From Chelatococcus composti (GTDB lineage: Bacteria; Pseudomonadota; Alphaproteobacteria; Rhizobiales; Beijerinckiaceae): a stretch of 64,000 bases of DNA. A program made the position numbers and the translations under genes. The stretch covers positions 372,001 to 436,000 of the forward strand of contig NZ_JACHEH010000003.1 in NCBI RefSeq assembly GCF_014201415.1, given 5' to 3'. The notes beneath the pieces were generated by a model. That model saw only the letters and a list, made by a program, of their open reading frames with translations, was not told the origin of the DNA and did no database searches. Below, piece by piece: positions 35,524 to 43,461 of the stretch (position 1 is its first letter; every line of letters starts with the position of its first letter).

Positions 35524-35640
35524 CGTCCCAGGTGTGGGGCAGGGAGCGCGCCTGCCCTTGCCGCTGTCTCTGCGCCAGCTGCTCCTCTATCATCGCGATT
35601 CGTCCCTATTCGGCATCGCAGCAAAGGAGCACGAGGACAG

Positions 35641-36444
35641 ATGATCAGGGTCATCATCGCGGGCGCGTCGGGATGGGTCGGCAAGGCGCTCGTCGCAGCC
35701 GTGCATGAGGCGCCGGATCTTGCGCTGGTCGCTGGCGTGGCGCGCTCGGCGGCAGGACGCGATGCGGGCGAGGTGGCCGGCATCGGACCCATCGGCGTGA
35801 AGATCGTGCCCGATGTCGATACGGCGCTCGCGATGAAGGCGGACGTCCTCGTGGACTACACCAAGCCCAATGCCGTAAAGGAGCACGCGCTCAAGGCCAT
35901 CGCCGCGGGTTGCCACGTGGTGATCGGCACCTCCGGCCTCGGGGCGGAGGACTATGCGGAGATCGACGATGCCGCCGAGGGGCGGGGCGTCGGCGTCATC
36001 GCCGCCGGCAACTTCTCCATCACCGCCACGCTGATGAAGCGTTTCGCGCTTGAGGCGGCAAAGTACGTGCCGGATGTCGAGATCATCGACTTTGCGTCGG
36101 CGCAGAAGCCGGACGTGCCGTCGGGCACGGCGCGGGAGCTGGCCGAGACCCTGTCCTTCGAGCGTCAGCATCCGACCTCGCGGCCCGTCGACGAGCTGAC
36201 CGGCATCCGCGAGACGCGTGGCGGCGCCATCGGCCTGTCGACGCCGGTGCAGGTGCATTCCGTGCGCATGCCGGGCTACCTCCTGTCCTGCGAGGTGCTG
36301 TTCGGCCTCGACGGCGAGCGCCTCGCACTGCGTCACGATGCGGGCTCATCCGCTGCGCCCTATGTCGGCGGCACGCTGCTTGCCGTGCGCAAGGTGGCCG
36401 AGAAGCCGGGGCTGCGGCGCGGCCTCGACAGCATCATGGACTGA
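35641..36444 (+). CDS. DapB-like dihydrodipicolinate reductase paralogue, catalytic histidines missing
   Basis: 267 residues with a DapB layout: Rossmann GASGWVGKAL (8-17) for NAD(P)H, the substrate-loop PSGTA (160-164) and a C-terminal return of the nucleotide domain. In genuine DapB the segment before PSGTA reads EAHHRHKVDA. Here it is DFASAQKPDV, so the catalytic pair (E. coli H159 and H160) is A152 and S153, while the lysine (K163 in E. coli) is kept as K156. Automatic annotation would call this dapB, but the residue changes and the position 170 nt after an oxoprolinase-type gene point to a different imine or enamine substrate. It is convergent with the extensin gene with abutting stops. 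Confidence 0.85.
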   Translation: MIRVIIAGASGWVGKALVAAVHEAPDLALVAGVARSAAGRDAGEVAGIGPIGVKIVPDVDTALAMKADVLVDYTKPNAVKEHALKAIAAGCHVVIGTSGLGAEDYAEIDDAAEGRGVGVIAAGNFSITATLMKRFALEAAKYVPDVEIIDFASAQKPDVPSGTARELAETLSFERQHPTSRPVDELTGIRETRGGAIGLSTPVQVHSVRMPGYLLSCEVLFGLDGERLALRHDAGSSAAPYVGGTLLAVRKVAEKPGLRRGLDSIMD

Positions 36445-37569
36445 TCAGCCACCGACGCGACCCGGAGGGCGCAGCACGCCGAGGGTGTTGTCGGCCTGCG
36501 GGCGCGCAGGCGGTGTGGCATAGGCTGGCGGATGCACAGGATAGGCCGGCTGACTGTCATAGGTTGCGGGGGGCTCCTGCCCCCAGCCCGGCGCGGTCTG
36601 GCGCATCGCTGTTGCCTGCACGCCAGCCGGAGCAGGCCCCACGTGCCAGCCTGGCGGCGTGCCGCTGGACGTCATGCCGAGATATTCCTCGTCGATCATG
36701 GAGGCGCCGCTGTCCTCCTCCTCGCCGAGTGGCTGGCCGTGGATGATCATCGGACTGCCGCCGGGCCGGTCGTAGTCGCTGCCGCCGGGCCGGTCGTAGC
36801 CCTTGTAGACCGGACCGGTGGGAAGCGGCGTGTAGGCGGGCTCGGCGCGGGGCGCAGCCTGCCGGGGCACGGCATCGTAGCGGCCGGGCTCCAGGCGCGG
36901 CGAGAACTTGATGACCGGCTTGCAGATCTTCCTGCCCTTCGCGTGGCGGGCGAGGTCGAGATGGAAATGGTCGTAGTGGTAGGCATCCGAGCCGGGGCCG
37001 AGGACCGTCGAGAAATAGCGGCACGAGCCGACGAAGACCTCGCGCAGGAATTCCTGCTCCACCGGATCGCCCTTCCATCCCTTGGCAACGGTGATCTTGC
37101 GGCCGTCCGACAGGTGGAAGGCCATGACGTCGACCGCATTGCCGTAGGAATGCTCCGACCGGCGCGCGCCCGGCCGGTTGTTCATCGAGCGGCATGAGTA
37201 GGAGCCGGCCCTGAGCTCGGTCACCGTGGCGCCGAAATAGAGCTCTGCGGCCGGCTGTACGACCTCCATGAGCCAGCGGTCGAAGGTGGAGATCGCCGGG
37301 CAGGCGAGCACCGCCTTCGATGCAAGGGCCACCTGGCCACCGGCGAAAGCCTTGACCCGGAAGGGATAATCCATGCCGCAGGCGCCGGGGCCGGAGATGG
37401 GCTTCATCGGCTCGATGAAGGCCGACGGCTGCACCAGCTTCTGCGCGAGACAGGCCGATTCGGCCTGGCTGCGCCAGGCTTCACGCCTTTCGAACGTCAT
37501 CAGTCCGCAGCCGGCGATTCCGGCGCAAGCCAGCATCGTCGCGGCGAATGTCGCAACCCTGCGCGCCAT
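36445..37569 (-). CDS. extensin-like (M15-related) lipoprotein
   Basis: 374 residues. The N-terminus is a lipoprotein signal with the lipidated cysteine probably C21 (GIAGC). The extensin-like C-terminal domain (Pfam Extensin-like_C, related to D,D-peptidases of family M15) spans about 35-225. The metal-site residues of M15 are present as H140 and D147 in SEHSYGNAVD and H203 in YDHFHLD. Paired cysteines (C40/C64, C90, C126, C183) suggest disulfides. The tail from about 230 is proline/glycine-rich and includes a short repeat YDRPGGSDYDRPGGS. I infer a periplasmic, outer-membrane-anchored cell-wall hydrolase. The stop abuts that of the DapB-like gene. Confidence 0.88.
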   Translation of the reverse strand: MARRVATFAATMLACAGIAGCGLMTFERREAWRSQAESACLAQKLVQPSAFIEPMKPISGPGACGMDYPFRVKAFAGGQVALASKAVLACPAISTFDRWLMEVVQPAAELYFGATVTELRAGSYSCRSMNNRPGARRSEHSYGNAVDVMAFHLSDGRKITVAKGWKGDPVEQEFLREVFVGSCRYFSTVLGPGSDAYHYDHFHLDLARHAKGRKICKPVIKFSPRLEPGRYDAVPRQAAPRAEPAYTPLPTGPVYKGYDRPGGSDYDRPGGSPMIIHGQPLGEEEDSGASMIDEEYLGMTSSGTPPGWHVGPAPAGVQATAMRQTAPGWGQEPPATYDSQPAYPVHPPAYATPPARPQADNTLGVLRPPGRVGG

Positions 37570-37936
37570 GTACGCAACTCTCCGCGCGCCCCCTCTGGCG
37601 GCGGAGGATGCAGCGATTGTCCTAACGTTTCTTCAACGTTGACAGAACCTTCGCAGTCATACGCAGAATTTCCGTGGCCAGGATCGTGAAACAATATTGC
37701 TAAATCGGCACGAAGTGGTTTCCAGAATTACTGAAACCGATCCGTCGGAGCTTTTTCGTCAGCGACCGTAATCCCCAACCTGAGGCCGCCGGAAAGCGAA
37801 AGCAAATGAACCATTTAACGAATGATAAAGGACATAGTACGGAGGCGGTTGCGCGCTGCACAACATTTAGCGCTTCGCAAGGCCCCCCGTTGCTGCTAGA
37901 TTCCGGGAACCAAGGTCAAACCCATGGAGGTCACCT
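37570..37936. other. low-GC intergenic region with an imperfect palindrome
   Basis: About 370 bases upstream of both the extensin lipoprotein (minus) and a 29-codon gene (plus). From about 37620 to 37870 the sequence is much richer in A and T than the flanks. It contains an imperfect inverted repeat GGTTTCCAG-AATTA-CTGAAACC at 37717-37738 and AT-rich stretches that could hold two divergent promoters. No larger gene is supported. Confidence 0.6.
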
Positions 37937-38026
37937 ATGGGCCTGACACTGCTGTCACGTTTGAACATCGTGGTGATGGGCGCCGCCTTTCTGTTCGTCG
38001 GTGCCATCATCATTGGGGCACTCTGA
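37937..38026 (+). CDS. 29-residue single-span membrane peptide
   Basis: A 30-codon frame starting 5 nt after a perfect GGAGGT Shine-Dalgarno sequence. The product begins MGLTLLSRLN and continues as one hydrophobic helix (about 11-29, ending GAIIIGAL) with a single arginine near the N-terminus. This is the pattern of a small inner-membrane protein with the N-terminus inside. The ribosome site, hydrophobic composition and the AT-rich promoter region upstream support expression. I cannot name it. Confidence 0.65.
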   Translation: MGLTLLSRLNIVVMGAAFLFVGAIIIGAL

Positions 38027-38184
38027 GCGGCCTCGTGGCCGCCATGACCGACAGCGTTCCACACAGCATTTCAGACAAGCAATCGAGAGCGGGGATCCCG
38101 GTGCGAGGGGGGCTTCCTTCTTCCGACAGCCTCGTGACCGATCCCTTCCGGGCCGGTGCGTGCCACCAAGCTTCGACCACGCCC

Positions 38185-38217
38185 AAGGGTCGCCGCCAGT
38201 CAGCGGCGGCCCTTTCG
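38185..38217 (+). terminator. possible terminator downstream of the 29-residue peptide gene
   Basis: A 12-bp stem AAGGGTCGCCGC / GCGGCGGCCCTT with one G-T pair and a six-base loop, followed by only three T residues. It lies between the small peptide gene (plus) and the convergent cysteine-rich secreted protein. The T run is short, so the call is tentative. Confidence 0.5.
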
Positions 38218-38246
38218 CCGTGGCTGCCGCCAGGGGGCTCCGGCAC

Positions 38247-38609
38247 TCAGGCGTCCGGGCAGGGCTCGCTCGTCAGCTTCCAGGAGGTATTGTTCAGTTC
38301 CATCCCGCAGGTGGCAAGGCGCGGTCCCGCGCTGGTGGACAGGCAGACAACTGCGCCGATCTCGTAGTCGCGTCCCTGGGCGCGACACGTACAGGGCATC
38401 GTCATCGGCGATGCCGGCCCTGCCGCCGGATGGCCGGTGTCGGCCGGCGGCATGGGGGGCGATTGCGCGGCGGCAGGGGGCATCACAACAACCGTCCAGC
38501 CGAGGATCAGGCCACCAGCCGCAAGACGGCAGAGGCCCGCCGCAGAGGGGCCGGACGTGCCGGGCGCCTGCCCCGCCCGGCCAATGGAGCAAAGAGCCAT
38601 GGCCTTCAC
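38247..38609 (-). CDS. small secreted cysteine-containing protein
   Basis: 120 residues. A hydrophobic segment (about 28-48, ending PPAAAQ) looks like a signal peptide with a long basic n-region; the true start may be a few codons later. The mature part has five cysteines: CTC, AVVCLST, RLATCGM and SEPCPDA. The tail reads CGMELNNTSWKLTSEPC. I have seen this arrangement in unassigned alphaproteobacterial proteins. A disulfide-stabilised periplasmic protein is inferred. Its plus-strand shadow frame lacks these features. Confidence 0.72.
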   Translation of the reverse strand: MKAMALCSIGRAGQAPGTSGPSAAGLCRLAAGGLILGWTVVVMPPAAAQSPPMPPADTGHPAAGPASPMTMPCTCRAQGRDYEIGAVVCLSTSAGPRLATCGMELNNTSWKLTSEPCPDA

Positions 38610-38755
38610 TCGCCTTGCTGCCCCTCTGGAAGGGTCGCGCCGCCCCGCCTGCGGGTCAAGACATTGCCTGCGGCGCGGTGTCGAAATATCGACGTAGGCC
38701 CTGTTCGTTTCGCTGGGGCGTGCCTATATCGCAGGCACATGGAATTCGGGAGGAC

Positions 38756-39751
38756 ATGCTGACGATGCTTTCTTCTTTTGCGCGGTTTGCTCGCATCGCC
38801 GCCATCGCGGTGGTAGCCGTCTTCGCGGCGGCCGACATGGCCGAGGCGAGAGCTGGACGGGGAGGGAGTTTCGGCAGCCGCGGCATGCGCACCTTCAGCG
38901 CTCCTCCGGTGACCAACACGGCGCCGCGCCCTGCCCAGCCGATCGAGCGGTCTATGACGCAGCCCGGCCAGGTGACGCCGGGCATCACCGCCCCGCGCCC
39001 CGGCGCCACGGCCCAGGCCGCGCCGCAGCGGCGCTTCGGCACCGGGTTCCTGGCCGGCCTTCTGGGTGCGGGCCTTCTGGGTGCGCTGTTCGGTGCGGGC
39101 TTTTTCGGCGGTCTCGGCGGTCTTGGCTCGATCTTCGGCCTTCTGATGCAGCTTGCGCTCATCGGCGGCCTCGTGTGGCTCGCGATGTCCTTCTTCCGTC
39201 GCCGCGAGCAGCCGGCCTTCGCCGGGGCGGGAGCCGGCCAGGCGCAGGGCGCCGCCCGCTCGTCGCTGCCTGGCCTGGGCAGCCTTGGAGGCGGCCTCGG
39301 CGGGCTGGCGGGCGGCATGGCCGCCGGCGGCGCTCCGGCAACGGAGGAAGTCGTCCTCAGCGCGGCGGACTTCGATGCCTTCGAGCAGGCACTCTACGAC
39401 GTGCAGAAGGCCTTCTCGGACGAGGATATCGCGGCGCTGCGGCGCCTGACCACGCCGGAGATGGTGTCCTTCCTCTCCGAGGATCTGGCGGAGAACGCCA
39501 AGGCGGGCGTCGTCAACCGTCTCTCCGACACCAAGCTGCTGCAGGGCGACCTGGCGGAAGCCTGGCGCGAAGGGGACGACGAATATGCCACCGTTGCCAT
39601 GCGCTTCTCGCTGATCGACTACAAGGTGGACCGCGCCAGCGGCGCCCTTGTCGAGGGCAGCACGAGCGAGCCGGTGGAGGCGACGGAGCTGTGGACCTTC
39701 CGCCGCAGCCGCGGCGGGCCGTGGCTGCTCTCCGCCATCCAGCAGGCCTGA
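38756..39751 (+). CDS. Tim44-like domain protein
   Basis: 331 residues. The signal-like N-terminus (about 10-32, ending AEARA) is followed by a proline/threonine-rich low-complexity stretch and two glycine-rich hydrophobic segments (about 96-118 and 124-146). The C-terminal Tim44-like domain occupies about 195-331 (FEQALYDVQKAFSDEDIAALRRLTTPEM, then LWTFRRSRGGPWLLSAIQQA). Bacterial Tim44-like proteins sit at the inner membrane; a role in membrane or protein handling is inferred from the mitochondrial homologue. An in-frame ATG at 38765 is an alternative start. The gene lies 87 nt before the transglycosylase start. Confidence 0.88.
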   Translation: MLTMLSSFARFARIAAIAVVAVFAAADMAEARAGRGGSFGSRGMRTFSAPPVTNTAPRPAQPIERSMTQPGQVTPGITAPRPGATAQAAPQRRFGTGFLAGLLGAGLLGALFGAGFFGGLGGLGSIFGLLMQLALIGGLVWLAMSFFRRREQPAFAGAGAGQAQGAARSSLPGLGSLGGGLGGLAGGMAAGGAPATEEVVLSAADFDAFEQALYDVQKAFSDEDIAALRRLTTPEMVSFLSEDLAENAKAGVVNRLSDTKLLQGDLAEAWREGDDEYATVAMRFSLIDYKVDRASGALVEGSTSEPVEATELWTFRRSRGGPWLLSAIQQA

Positions 39752-39838
39752 CCGGCACGGCACTGCCACGGGCGGCCGCGTGCCTTGGCGCGGGCCGCCC
39801 GACACCGTAGCATCGTTGCCGTCGAGAGGGAGGGAGCG

Positions 39839-41074
39839 ATGCCACAGGCATTCCGGGGTGTCTCGCGACAGGTGCAGGCGGCAGCCCTTGCTGCCGTTTC
39901 GGTCATTGGCCTTGCGCTCGCCGGTGCAGCGCCCGCCTGGGCGCAGAGCTGCGGGCGGGACGGCAGCGGCTTTCCCGCCTGGCTCGCCTCCTTCCGCCAG
40001 CAGGCGGTGGCGGCGGGCATTCCCGCCTCTGTCGTGGCGGCGAGCCTCGACGGCGTCTCCTACGACAGGGCCATCATTTCGCGCGACCGGGGGCAGGGCG
40101 TCTTCCAGCAGAGCTTCCTGCAGTTCGCCGGGCGCATGGTGGCCGACTACCGGCTGAAGACGGGCGCCAGCCGCATCCGGCAGCACGCCGGCCTTTTCGC
40201 CTCCATCGAGCGCCAGTACGGTGTCCCGCCGGAGCCGATCGTCGCCTTCTGGGGCCTTGAAACAGACTTCGGCGCCAACATGGGCAAGGATCCGACGCTG
40301 AAGGCGCTGGCGACGCTCGCCTACGACTGCCGGCGGCCCGAGCTGTTCCGCGCAGAGCTGATGGATGCCCTGCGCATCGTGGCGCGTGGCGACCTCAAGC
40401 CATCAGAGATGCGCGGCGCCTGGGCGGGCGAGCTCGGCCAGATGCAGTTCATGCCGTCGCTCTACTACAAGTACGGCGTTGACGCGGATGGCGACGGGCG
40501 CGTCGACCTGCTGCGCTCGACAGCGGACGCGCTCGCCTCGGCGGCCAATTTCATGAAGAGCCTGGGCTGGCGGCGCGGCGAGCCGTGGCTGGTCGAGGTT
40601 AAGGTGCCGGCGGACCTGCCCTGGCACGAAGCGGACCTCGAGATCCGCCACCCTGTTTCGCAATGGCTGCGCTGGGGCGTGACACCGCGTACGGGAACGT
40701 TGCCGCCCGGCAACGCCTCACTGCTGCTGCCGATGGGCCGCAACGGGCCGGCTTTCCTCGCCTATGACAATTTTCGCGTCTTCCTGCGGTGGAACCAGTC
40801 CTTCGTCTATGCGACGACGGCCGCCTATTTCGCTGCGCGGCTCGCCGGCGCCCCTCCGGTCTCGCGCGGCAGCGGGCAGGTAGCGACCCTTGGCGCCAGG
40901 GACATTGCGCGGCTGCAGCGCCTGCTGGCGCAGCGCGGCTACGACCCCGGGCCGGTGGACGGCAAGCTTGGCGCAGCGACCCGCGCGGCGGTGAAGAAGG
41001 CCCAGATGGAGTTTGGCCTGCCGGCTGATTCCTTCCCCACCGCCGAACTCATCGCCCGCCTCGGCGGAAACTGA
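39839..41074 (+). CDS. lytic murein transglycosylase, MltB/SLT2 type with peptidoglycan-binding domain
   Basis: 411 residues with a signal peptide (about 1-35, ending AWAQ). The SLT2 catalytic domain (about 40-330) has the acid glutamate E141 in FWGLETDFG and the GELGQMQFMPS substrate block. The C-terminal PG_binding_1 domain is at about 350-405 (IARLQRLLAQRGYDPGPVDGKLGAATRAAV). It cleaves the MurNAc-GlcNAc bond to give 1,6-anhydro-muropeptides. The start at 39839 has GAGGGAGGGAGC just upstream. An upstream in-frame ATG would spoil the signal peptide. Confidence 0.93.
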   Translation: MPQAFRGVSRQVQAAALAAVSVIGLALAGAAPAWAQSCGRDGSGFPAWLASFRQQAVAAGIPASVVAASLDGVSYDRAIISRDRGQGVFQQSFLQFAGRMVADYRLKTGASRIRQHAGLFASIERQYGVPPEPIVAFWGLETDFGANMGKDPTLKALATLAYDCRRPELFRAELMDALRIVARGDLKPSEMRGAWAGELGQMQFMPSLYYKYGVDADGDGRVDLLRSTADALASAANFMKSLGWRRGEPWLVEVKVPADLPWHEADLEIRHPVSQWLRWGVTPRTGTLPPGNASLLLPMGRNGPAFLAYDNFRVFLRWNQSFVYATTAAYFAARLAGAPPVSRGSGQVATLGARDIARLQRLLAQRGYDPGPVDGKLGAATRAAVKKAQMEFGLPADSFPTAELIARLGGN

Positions 41075-41085
41075 CCGTCAGCGGA

Positions 41086-41355
41086 TCAGCGGCAGGTGTA
41101 GCCGACGAAGCACTGGTCCTTGTCCCTGGTCGGCACATATTCGGGCACGGGGAAGTCGCCCGGCGAGCAGTTGGACACGTAGGCGGTGTAGAGGTGCGGG
41201 CCACGGGAAATCACGGCGCGCCCCTTCTGCTGCACCAGCTCCTGCAGCTCCGCGCAGCTATGTGCCCGGGAGGGGATGGGCGTCTGCTGCGCGAGGGCGG
41301 GGGCGGCGGCTGCGGCAAGAAGGACCGAGGCGAACAGCACGTTCCGAAAGATCAT
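41086..41355 (-). CDS. small secreted four-cysteine protein, copy A
   Basis: 89 residues: a signal peptide (about 1-22, ending ALAQ) and a mature domain of about 67 residues with four cysteines (HSCAEL, SNCSPG, DQCFVGYTC). It is a clear paralogue of the next gene: shared blocks are PIPSR, ELQELVQ/QLQALVQ, ISxxPHxY, YVxNC, YVPxRD and QCxVGYTC. Function unknown; periplasmic and disulfide-bonded by inference. It is convergent with the transglycosylase, 11 nt between stops. Confidence 0.85.
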   Translation of the reverse strand: MIFRNVLFASVLLAAAAAPALAQQTPIPSRAHSCAELQELVQQKGRAVISRGPHLYTAYVSNCSPGDFPVPEYVPTRDKDQCFVGYTCR

Positions 41356-41501
41356 TGCGCGATCTCCTTGGAATTTGAAAGATCGGCGCCCCCGCGTGGA
41401 GATAGGGTGTCACTTCGCCAACGTCATCAGCGCAGCCATGCTCGTGCTGCATGACGCAATGCGCAAATTGAACTTTGCCGCAGGGACGGTTGCGCTGGAC
41501 G

Positions 41502-41777
41502 CTACTTGGCGAGGCAGGTGTAGCCCACGACGCATTGGGGGGTGTCGCGGGCGGGAACATAGCCAGGGCTGGGGATGTCGCGCGGCGCGCAGTTGTTGAC
41601 GTAGGTGGCGTAGATGTGGGGCGCGGTCGAGATCAGGACGCGCCCCTGCCGCTGCACCAGGGCCTGCAGCTGGGCGCACGTCAGGCTGCGTGACGGAATG
41701 GGGCCCTGCTGGGCGAGGGCGGGCAAGCCCGTGGCCGCCAAGAACGCGGAGGCGGCGAGCAGGTGACGCAGCGACAT
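41502..41777 (-). CDS. small secreted four-cysteine protein, copy B
   Basis: 91 residues with a signal peptide (about 1-22, ending ALAQ). The mature domain matches copy A over its whole length, with the same four cysteines and two extra C-terminal residues. The pair are tandem duplicates 146 nt apart on the same strand and have diverged substantially, so the duplication is not recent. Function unknown. Confidence 0.85.
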   Translation of the reverse strand: MSLRHLLAASAFLAATGLPALAQQGPIPSRSLTCAQLQALVQRQGRVLISTAPHIYATYVNNCAPRDIPSPGYVPARDTPQCVVGYTCLAK

Positions 41778-42053
41778 GGGGCAACTCCGTGGGGCATGTT
41801 ACGCATGCGAAAAGGATGGCTCCCGCTGCGCTCCACGTCACCCCGCGGCCCGGCGCCCGACGCCTCGCCGGCCCCGATGCGGCCCCTCGCTCACGCAGAT
41901 GTGACGGCGCGCCGACGAAGCCGCGGGCCGGCCGGTCCGTGCCGCATTCTGTGGGTCGCGGCCAGCCTCGTTCTCTATGATGCATCTCTCGCAGGGACCG
42001 GCGCATGGTATCGGCGCGTCCGGTTGCGCGAGAAACGGGGCAAAAGGCACACC

Positions 42054-43460
42054 ATGGTCAGGACGTTGCAGGGCGCGCGGAATGGGGAGGCGACCGCCGA
42101 AGGCCACTTCCCCGGCTTTTCGGAAGGCGTGCGCACCTGGGCGCGCATCGCTGCGCTCAGTTTCGGCGGGCCGGCGGGGCAGATCGCGGTGATGCATCGC
42201 ATCCTCGTGGAGGAGAAGCGATGGATCGGCGAGCGGCGTTTCCTGCACGCGCTCAACTTCTGCATGCTTCTGCCGGGGCCCGAGGCGCAGCAGCTTGCGG
42301 TCTATATCGGATGGCTGATGCATCGCACGGCCGGCGGCCTCGTGGCGGGCACGCTCTTTGTGCTGCCAGGGCTTGTCTCCATCATGGCGCTCAGCGTGGT
42401 CTATGCGCTCTACGGCAAGGTTGCGGTCGTGCAGGGCCTGTTCCTCGGCCTCAAGGCGGCCGTGCTCGCCATCGTCTTCGATGCGGTGCTGCGCATCGGG
42501 CGGCGCGCCCTGCGCAACGCCGCGATGGTCGCGCTGGCGGCGGCGTCCTTCATCGCCATCTTCGCCTTTGCCATGCCCTTCCCGCTCATCATCGCGGCGG
42601 CAGCCCTTCTCGGTTATCTCGGCCGCCGTGCGGGACTGGTGGCCTTCGCGAACGGCGGGCTCGGGGCCGGAGCGCCCCTGGAGAATGATGACGCCGGAAC
42701 GGCGCTGGGCGAGGCCATCCCCGTCCACGCCCGCGCCGGCGGCATGCGGGCGCTGACCGTGGCGGCGGTCCTGCTCGTGCTGTGGCTTGGGCCCGTGGCG
42801 GCGCTGCTCGCCCTCCTCGGGCCGGGCAATGTCTTTGCCGACATCGCGCTGTTCTTCAGCCAGATGGCCCTGGTGACCTTCGGAGGGGCCTATGCCGTCC
42901 TTGCCTATGTGGCGCAGGAGGCGGTCGGCACCTACGGCTGGCTGGCGCCCGGCGAGATGCTGGACGGGCTCGGCATGGCCGAGACGACGCCGGGCCCGCT
43001 GATCATGGTCACGCAGTTCGTCGGCTTCATGGGGGCCTTCCGGGATCCGAGCGGCCTGCCGCCGCTCGCCGCCGGCATCCTCGGCGGGTTATTGACCACC
43101 TGGGTCACCTTCACGCCCTGCTTCCTGTGGATCTTCCTCGGCGCGCCCCATGTGGAGCGCCTGCGCGAGAACCGGGCGCTCGCGGCTGCGCTGTCCGCCA
43201 TCACGGCCGCGGTGGTGGGCGTCATCCTCAACCTCGCCGTCTGGTTCGCGCTGCACGTCGTCTTCGGCGAGGTCCGCACTGTCGAGGGGCTGGGCATGAG
43301 GCTCGCCGTGCCGGAGCCCGGGAGCATCCGGCCGGTGGCGGCGGCGCTGTCGGCTTTTGCATTGCTCGCCGTCTTCCGCCTCCGGTGTGGCATGATGACG
43401 GTGCTCGCCCTCAGCGCCGCGGCCGGCATCGCGCTGCAGCTCGCCGGCCTCGGGGCCTAG
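42054..43460 (+). CDS. chrA: chromate transporter ChrA, two-domain form
   Basis: 468 residues with about ten to twelve hydrophobic helices in two homologous halves. The N-terminal half carries FGGPAGQIAVMHRILVEEKRW and LLPGPEAQQLAVYIG; the C-terminal half has FGGAYAVLAYVAQEAVGTYGWL and AETTPGPLIMVTQFVGF. This is the long-chain CHR family, which exports chromate by proton or sulfate antiport. The frame is open upstream to 41763, but the ATG at 42054 follows an AAAGG site and begins the family sequence. No chrB regulator is adjacent. Confidence 0.92.
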   Translation: MVRTLQGARNGEATAEGHFPGFSEGVRTWARIAALSFGGPAGQIAVMHRILVEEKRWIGERRFLHALNFCMLLPGPEAQQLAVYIGWLMHRTAGGLVAGTLFVLPGLVSIMALSVVYALYGKVAVVQGLFLGLKAAVLAIVFDAVLRIGRRALRNAAMVALAAASFIAIFAFAMPFPLIIAAAALLGYLGRRAGLVAFANGGLGAGAPLENDDAGTALGEAIPVHARAGGMRALTVAAVLLVLWLGPVAALLALLGPGNVFADIALFFSQMALVTFGGAYAVLAYVAQEAVGTYGWLAPGEMLDGLGMAETTPGPLIMVTQFVGFMGAFRDPSGLPPLAAGILGGLLTTWVTFTPCFLWIFLGAPHVERLRENRALAAALSAITAAVVGVILNLAVWFALHVVFGEVRTVEGLGMRLAVPEPGSIRPVAAALSAFALLAVFRLRCGMMTVLALSAAAGIALQLAGLGA

Positions 43461-43461
43461 G

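Noticed and set aside
33335-35593. A 752-codon minus-strand frame over the oxoprolinase-like gene.
   Set aside because: Shadow of the plus-strand gene; sequence is low-information and no ribosome site or family fits.
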